A stretch of DNA of 64,000 nt, taken from Panopea generosa. Taxonomy: Eukaryota > Mollusca > Bivalvia > Adapedonta > Hiatellidae. The notes beneath the pieces were generated by a model. That model saw only the letters and a program-made list of their open reading frames with translations. It was not told the DNA's origin and made no database searches. How positions within the stretch are numbered: the first letter of the stretch is position 1; each line of letters opens with the position of its first letter. A program made the position numbers and the translations under genes. The stretch covers positions 59,589,578-59,653,577 of the forward strand of contig CM055895.1 of NCBI GenBank assembly GCA_029582155.1, written 5' to 3'. Shown in pieces: positions 57,914 to 64,000 of this stretch.

Positions 57914-58096
57914 AATTTTGGGTTTCATACCACATAAAGATGCATTTGGTTTAGAGAAACAAATAAAGAAAGATATTTGGTTTTTAATACCGTATAAAGC
58001 AATGCATTTGATTTTGATTACCACATAAAGAAAGGTATTTGATTTGAATACCATATAAAAAGAAAAAGGTATTTGTTTATAAATATCACCTAAAAA
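57198..58096. repeat. Minisatellite, about 29-bp unit, more than 20 copies, split by an AAAT run
   Basis: The unit is AAAATGTATTTGGTGTTGGA plus TACCATATA. It is regular at 57280-57768. After a short non-repeat piece and an AAAT microsatellite, more diverged and longer units (CATTTGGTTT.., ATACCATATAAAAAG) continue at 57915-58096. Minus-strand frames over it (57147-57726) are periodic artefacts. Confidence 0.9.
57852..57913. repeat. (AAAT)n microsatellite
   Basis: About 15 ATAA tetranucleotides in a row, placed between the two parts of the 29-bp minisatellite. Confidence 0.98.
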
Positions 58097-58379
58097 GACC
58101 ATCTTCTCGGCATCAACGGTCAATACCGGACAATCACAAGGTGATGCCACAGCAGCAATTCATACTGGATATTCTGATGGGAAATGGACTTTACAACGTT
58201 ATATCAGGTTCCGTTTATTACGTTTCTGAAAGCTTGTCTGGTTACAAACAATTGCTGCATATAATACTACAGAAAAATGGGGACTCAGTAATAGACTGGT
58301 TCTTATTTCTGTTTATTAAACATTAAAGTACAATGTTATGGGGATACCGGACCATCCGCTACGGATGCATGAGGACTTC
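58097..58379. other. Non-coding stretch
   Basis: A 61-codon frame at 58141-58326 has no domain. Nothing else is seen. Confidence 0.3.
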
Positions 58380-59065
58380 TTGTTTTCATACCAAATTAAC
58401 TTTAAAAAATATGTGTGTTTGATTGTTTCTATATCGGTTTAATACTGTTTGATCTTAAATTAAGCTGCTTTCAAGAGATTAAATGATGTCCATTGCTAGT
58501 TATTATATTTAAAATAGGACAATTTGTTTAAATGTGTTGACTAGTCATATCCAACATGATAGAAGTTCATTCACGTACATAACTGTTTCATACCGCATAA
58601 ACTTCGCATTTTGAAATACTGTATTATACTTCCATGATATCTCAAACTGTGTTTGTTTGATCGTTTACATATTCGGATGACACATTTTGTGCGTTAATAT
58701 AATTTTATATTGTTTCTATATATCACATCGCAGTTTGAGATCCTTAGCTTAACGGACGCGATGTTAGACTGGTCGTACATGGTAGTCATTGATTCATGCT
58801 TACAACAGTTTTCATAACAAATTAACTTCGCGCTTTGGATTTTTTTACGTAAATGCTATCTTAATGAAACATATATTTGTTTGTTAACATACTGGGATGG
58901 CACTGTTTTCTCTCGAATGTCGGCGTTAGGCTGGATTCAAGAGATTAACTGTTATCCATTACTTGCGGTTATATTTCAAAAGGACAACGGGTATCAATGT
59001 ATACCTGTGTGTCCTTATGTTCAATCGCGGTTTGAGGACCGTTTTTTTAAATTGAAGTGTTCGTA
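58380..59065. repeat. Three diverged direct repeats, about 200-225-bp period
   Basis: TTTTCATACCAAATTAACTT near 58384, TTTCATACCGCATAAACTTCG near 58586 and TTTTCATAACAAATTAACTTCG near 58809 each begin a unit. Each unit then contains a TGTTTGTTTGATCGTTTACAT-like block. Units 1 and 3 also share TTCAAGAGATTAAATG / TTCAAGAGATTAACTG and TCCATT.CT. Divergence indicates an old duplication. Confidence 0.65.
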
Positions 59066-61300
59066 TGTATATTGAATTATAGATACATATATTGGAAATT
59101 TGGATGCATAATGCAGAAACCAATAATATTAGACTTGTTGACGTTAAATATGATTGTACTCCATATTACATCTTAAAACGAAGTACCTTTGTGCTCGAAA
59201 TTACAGAGAAAATTAATTATCACATGTACTCCATTTACACAACAATACGAAACATCAGTTTGATAAATATTGTTTATCAATAAGTTATTCTGAACATACT
59301 GAATATGTAGGCGTATTGTTCAAGAATGAAGCTCGACATTTAGTGGTAAAAAACATTTGATAACTGGGCACAGGTTTCCAGAGCTTTACGTCTTTGGTTT
59401 TGCATGGGCGAATCGACCACGCTTTGAAAATATACAGTATATTGAAATACATGCCTGTTATGATTGATACATCTGCTTCTATATATGGCTTGTTGTTTGT
59501 TTGATTTTTTGTATGAAATATAGATATGACGTATTGTTACCTTTAATCATACAGATGCGCATTGATGTTGTTGTTCGACATCGCTTTTTAAATTTTTGGG
59601 TATCCAACTACATCATCTTTGGGTGGGCTAAAGAATGGCGGATAGTTGCCCATCTTTTGCTGTGGGAATGTTTGATTTAATTACAGAAATGAATTATTGA
59701 AATTAGTCATGTTATGTAAGAATGTTAGTTAAATAGTAATGCATATAACATTCTACGCACATTATAATATAATGTAATAGATTATATATAACATTATAGT
59801 CGTTTTATTGTAAAATAAAATGACATGTTCGCATAACATGGTATGTATGTATATTTTGATTCCCATTTGCAAAACAAGCTGCATATTAATGCGGTTGGAT
59901 ACTGAAGAGACCAGCATTAAGCAAGCACAAAAAGATTTATTTTTAACGTCCCTCGTACTTCCGAACAAACAGGGTCGTCATCCTATCAAATAGTGTTGGG
60001 TAATTCAGTTTGACATGTTAAGCCAGGAACAACAAAATACTGGTTATATATAAAGAGTTAACAGTGACGGAAGTGACATAAACAGCCATGCCTTATCATT
60101 GTGTAGTTTTAAGTTATTTATATGAGTAACTGTTCGAACCACAATCATGTGAATGTGCAATTCTTACCAAAGCAGAACACGGGTTTACTTAATAAATTCA
60201 ATTTAGTACCTTGTTATTTCATACATTTTGAGTTCAATCATAATTAAAGATGTACAACAACACACTACGGAATATGTCAATTGATGTGTGATTTTTGTGA
60301 AACAACATTGAGTTACCTGTTATAATATAATACAGACTGTGGCTTCATTTATATCTTGTCTGGTCATACAACTTAAAATATATAAGTGGCTCTTAGTCTT
60401 GATTTAAAAATAAATAATGGCCTGGAAGTTCTAAAATGTTTAACATGCTCAACTCAAAATTCGCACCATTTTCAGTATTCATTTAAGGATTGAAACCTGA
60501 ATTTTGATGTTTCATGGGGTGATGAAAATTATTAGGCCAGTTAAATGTTCGTGAAGCCTGAATGGTTCTCGGCAACATTAAACAAGTCTTATGTTTTTCA
60601 TCAACCGATGAAAACTGAAGATTTGGATTTTTATTCTTATATTAACATTATATTTTCCGGCTATTTTAGATAAAAATATAACGTTACTTTTGCCAGTTTT
60701 ATATTTGAAAAGCAAATATACTTTTTAAACAGCAAAACCATTGTTATGAATGTTATAGCGACGTTGTCAACATACTGAATAAGTGCACGCATGTGTATGG
60801 AAACCAACAGCAAACGTCAAGTGAACCTAACGGCAACATGATGTCATACCAGTAAACTAAATCGTGACACCATTGAAATACAAACTGGTCCTTTTAGCTC
60901 AGCCCAGCTGCAAATGTTTTCATTGGGAAATGAAATGCAGTTAATCTAAAGCCGACTGCAGTAAAAAATGTAAATATATACAATGAAGAAACACAAATTA
61001 AAGCACAACCACTTGACTCAACCTCACAATTGGAAGTTTCAGTGCAGAAATGAAGTAGAAAGTAACAGGTATATTAATTTATTAAAATTCAGGAGACAGC
61101 AAAATAGCATATTTTAATGTTGGCCTCACGTCATCTAGACACTCCCTCCTGTATGAATAATGACCTAAGTAATCCACACAATCACGTAAAATATAGTTTA
61201 CGAGATATCGGTCAACATGACAAACTGCTGCGTAACGGAGCGTTTACAATGACAACATCTCTACTGATATATTATTAGAATCATACCATTTCAGGAAGTA
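59066..61300. other. AT-rich non-coding stretch
   Basis: No gene or repeat family is recognised in about 2.2 kb; frames at 59092-59283 and 59762-59968 are unsupported. Confidence 0.4.
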
Positions 61301-61304
61301 GTCC

Positions 61305-61381
61305 GTGACGTTATAAAAACAAGTAGTCCGGGTCGTCATGGAATTAAGCGTTCTTATTGAATATTTTCAAATAAATTTAAG
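61305..61381 (+). promoter_or_regulatory. Candidate TATA promoter with short first exon
   Basis: TGACGTTATAAAA (61306-61318) overlaps a half CRE with a consensus TATA box. About 25-30 bp downstream is GGTCGTCATGG, a plausible start region. The sequence then runs to ATTTAAG|GTAAGAC with a near-perfect 5' splice donor (GT at 61382-61383). An ATG at 61339 would give only 14 codons before the donor. The combination is suggestive but no downstream exon was found. Confidence 0.3.
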
Positions 61382-62643
61382 GTAAGACATAATAATACCT
61401 TTCTGTAATATATTATATAATATTTTTTTCTATCTCACGTTCGACACTATATGTATTGGTACATTTGTATTTGTAACCAATCATACTTGGACCATATAAC
61501 AATGAATTTAATTTATTTCAAGTTTTATGTTCCAAGAATGAATATAAAGGTCAGTACCCTTGGTAAATAATATAAAAAACATTTTCACACGATCGTAAAA
61601 TAATATTCTTTAAACAACATTTCATAACAATTTCTTATTCCAATATTATAAAAGTTTATTTCTGCTTATAGATATACTCATCGTTGAATAAAGTGATGAT
61701 GCTATTTCGATAGAGTGTTTAATCGAGACTTTAGCAGGGAATTCCCTCGAACTCTTTAAATACTAGCTTTTCTGTTATACACATAGACCGAAAAGAGTCG
61801 ATAGTAGATACCAATCTCTCCCTTCATACCGAGCATTGTTCGATGTATTTGCAATTACTTTCTAACTGTTTTCGACATTTGATAAATGATTTCTTAAAAT
61901 AATTTAAGTTATATGAAAATATCATTCAGTTACAAAAGGAATAAACAATGAAACAACTCCTTTAAACAGTACATATTTTCCTTGCCAAAAGCCATTAGAA
62001 AATAATTGTCACAGTGTTTAAATTAAAGCGTCTGAACATTTTCTTTCGGTCTTTGATGCCGAAGAAGAGACAACGAAACTTTACAAAAAAATAATTTGCG
62101 GTGTTCAGTATCAGTGGTAACAAGAAGCGCTTAGCTTCTTAATGTTTGTAATCTTACCTTTAGGCTTAGAAATTCCAGGATATGTTATTCTATTAAAATT
62201 AAATTGAATGACAACAAAAATCCAGTTAAACGTCACCATGTTAGTAAGTTATAAAACAGAAATGGTGTGCGTCTTTCAGGTATAAGACTATAAATGTGAT
62301 TTGCTATAAAAAATATCAGTATTTTTGCATGAAATACTATATCTTGACGATAAAGCATAGCACAGCATTATCAATCTGACAAGAGCTGGTATTTACATTC
62401 AATGAACTAGAGTATTCAAGATAAAACTGTATATAATACATTTTTTTCAGCCAATTCGATTTGAAAGACGATATTACAAAAGGCATTTTATATGAATAAA
62501 ACTATTCCTTATTTGCAATTTAGTTAGGGTAATAGGATCTCAAACATTAGTCCTGAAAGTAATAATGGCGATACAAACAATTAAATGTTGATACACACTG
62601 AATGTTGTGAGGCTTATGGTTGCTATGCCGTTATCCACACGTT
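61382..62643. other. AT-rich non-coding stretch
   Basis: No coding exon is recognised; if the preceding donor is real this would be intron. Confidence 0.35.
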
Positions 62644-62965
62644 GTTATGAAATTAATGTATATAATACAGTTAGATTTATGATTTGTTCAACACGTTATT
62701 CTGAAACTTATGGTGTTAGATATGTTATTTGGTAAATAAATTATTCTGATGGTTGAAATAACGCTACGGGAATGACATTTATACAAATTATTATGAAATT
62801 TATGTATGCAATACAGTTAGATTTATGATTTGTTCTACACGTTATTTTGAAACTTATAGTGTTCGCCATGGTTTTTGGTATAGACATTATCCTGATGGTT
62901 GCATAATCGTTACGGGAATGAAATTTATACAAATCGTTATGAAATATATGATTGCAATAAAGTTA
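62644..62965. repeat. Tandem duplication, about 147-bp unit, about 2.2 copies
   Basis: TTATGAAATTAATGTATATA begins at 62644, 62791 and about 62937. Shared inner blocks include CAGTTAGATTTATGATTTGT, ACACGTTATT.TGAAACTTAT, TTATCCTGATGGTTG and TTACGGGAATGA. Short frames on both strands are by-products. Confidence 0.9.
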
Positions 62966-63510
62966 AGTAAACGGATTTTTCTGGTTATCAGTACTTGCAA
63001 TAAAATGTATGTGCATTAATCTCAGACTATAAAAAGGTCGTGAAACATAAGCTATAATTTCAATCGTCATTTGAAACTAACAATATAAGATGATAGCAGT
63101 ACATAGCTGTTTTATATGACATCAATATACTATTACGTTTTTTTCTAAAATTATCTTAATATATTGTTGAAGTTGAGACCCGTACAGATGGCACAACCTT
63201 AGGAAATAAAGGCCACACTTTTACAAACCCATTAAATGCATATAGATATGTTACTTGTTCAAGACATGCATTGCTTAATGTATGCTGATTTGAAAAAATA
63301 AAGTCATGCAACATATCATTTCTTAATCCATATATTCAATTACATTACTTACCTGATCTTCCTTAACAATTTAATACTGTAAGTTTAAATAAAATAAGAG
63401 TGCAATAATATTCTTGATTACTATAGCTAAGGATGTATTTGTTTAATTGCCTCTCTAAGTCATACTATCAACACAAAGAACCACAATTGAAATAAGAGTT
63501 TATTCTTGGT
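62966..63510. other. AT-rich non-coding stretch
   Basis: No feature is recognised. Confidence 0.35.
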
Positions 63511-63704
63511 TTAAACTTATTTATTTTATTTCGATTATGAACTTAGACAAATCACGCTCGAAGTCTTTCGAGGTAGAACCAGTAATAAGCATATGCAGAA
63601 AAAGTGTCTTGCTCAAGGACACTGCACATAGCCGTGGTGGAGGATCGGACCCACGACCCTCCGATCATAGCTTTGGTGCTCTACTACTAAACCACGCGCT
63701 CCAC
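63511..63704 (-). mobile_element. tRNA-derived SINE family C, well preserved
   Basis: Read on the minus strand: GGAGCGCGTGGTTTAGTAGT (tRNA-like head with A-box region), GGGTCCGATCCTCCACC (B box), GTGTCCTTGAGCAAGACACT, GGTTCTACCTCGAAAGAC and a tail AAATAAAATAAATAAGTTT. This is the best copy of the family in the window; it is closest to 22831-23042. Confidence 0.85.
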
Positions 63705-64000
63705 ACAATTTAATCTTTTTTATGTTATCTTTTGTGGCTGTGCATGTCATGACTCATTATTACTCATGTATATGATATTTTAATTCACTGCACATGTTTT
63801 TGTAGTATCCATGTATACATTCCTTACCGAAATAAATCTTTCTATCTTTTGCTCTACTAAAAAACAAAGTTCAACATGTTTTAAGTTACTATAGTGCTAT
63901 TGTCGATAAACTTATACCGTAATACATATTAAATATCATTTCGTTACAAGACTGCATGTGTAAAAAGCCTGATGTGTAGGTATAAAATACACATTTTCAT
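63705..64000. other. AT-rich non-coding end of window
   Basis: No feature is recognised. Confidence 0.35.

Overview
The window looks like AT-rich, gene-poor DNA from an animal nuclear genome. The most likely source is a mollusc, probably a bivalve; this is inferred from the repeat families and the AT-rich, intron-like sequence and was not tested by a search. There are no bacterial-type operons, long intact genes or real RNA genes. The clearest host coding sequence is one terminal exon, 13511-13744 (+), encoding the C-terminal 77 residues of a BMP/GDF ligand of the TGF-beta superfamily. It carries six of the seven cystine-knot cysteines and ends in ECGCR, and reads most like BMP9/BMP10. Its earlier exons were not found, so much of the sequence to the left may be intron or may belong to another locus. 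Two weaker single-exon candidates are a proline/cysteine-rich exon at 30403-30567 (+) and a signal-anchor exon at 41103-41255 (-). A TATA-box promoter with a short first exon is possible near 61.3 kb.

Most of what can be recognised is repetitive. Two large satellite-like arrays of similar size dominate: a 70-bp unit at 3521-7731 (about 60 copies, higher-order period about 1.41 kb) and a 57-bp unit at 32176-36529 (about 76 copies, higher-order period about 1.19 kb). Smaller arrays have units of about 104, 22, 42, about 70 (BMP 3' end), 116, 25, about 125, 74, 30-31, 29, about 200 and 147 bp. There are also microsatellites: AT, GT, CA, CAA and AAAT.

Mobile DNA includes a nearly intact Tc1-like DD34E transposon with inverted repeats (38620-40174), a decayed pogo/Tigger-like transposase (45684-47280) and a decayed mariner-like transposase (53520-54502, minus strand). 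There are at least four kinds of tRNA-derived SINE with A/B-box heads, two pairs of unnamed dispersed repeats (15.0/48.9 kb and 40.9/50.3 kb), a probable foldback element with minisatellite arms (19.85-21.31 kb) and a short hairpin-bearing element (21.79-22.0 kb).

The most unusual observation is that the final codons of the BMP exon, encoding the AECGCR tail, recur as a decaying tandem repeat of 50-75 bp running about 350 bp into the 3' flank. Other points of interest are a minisatellite that expanded inside a SINE, a 101-bp insertion with a 7-bp target duplication inside another SINE, and a 57-bp satellite whose unit is a whole number of codons. I found no convincing new multi-gene system.
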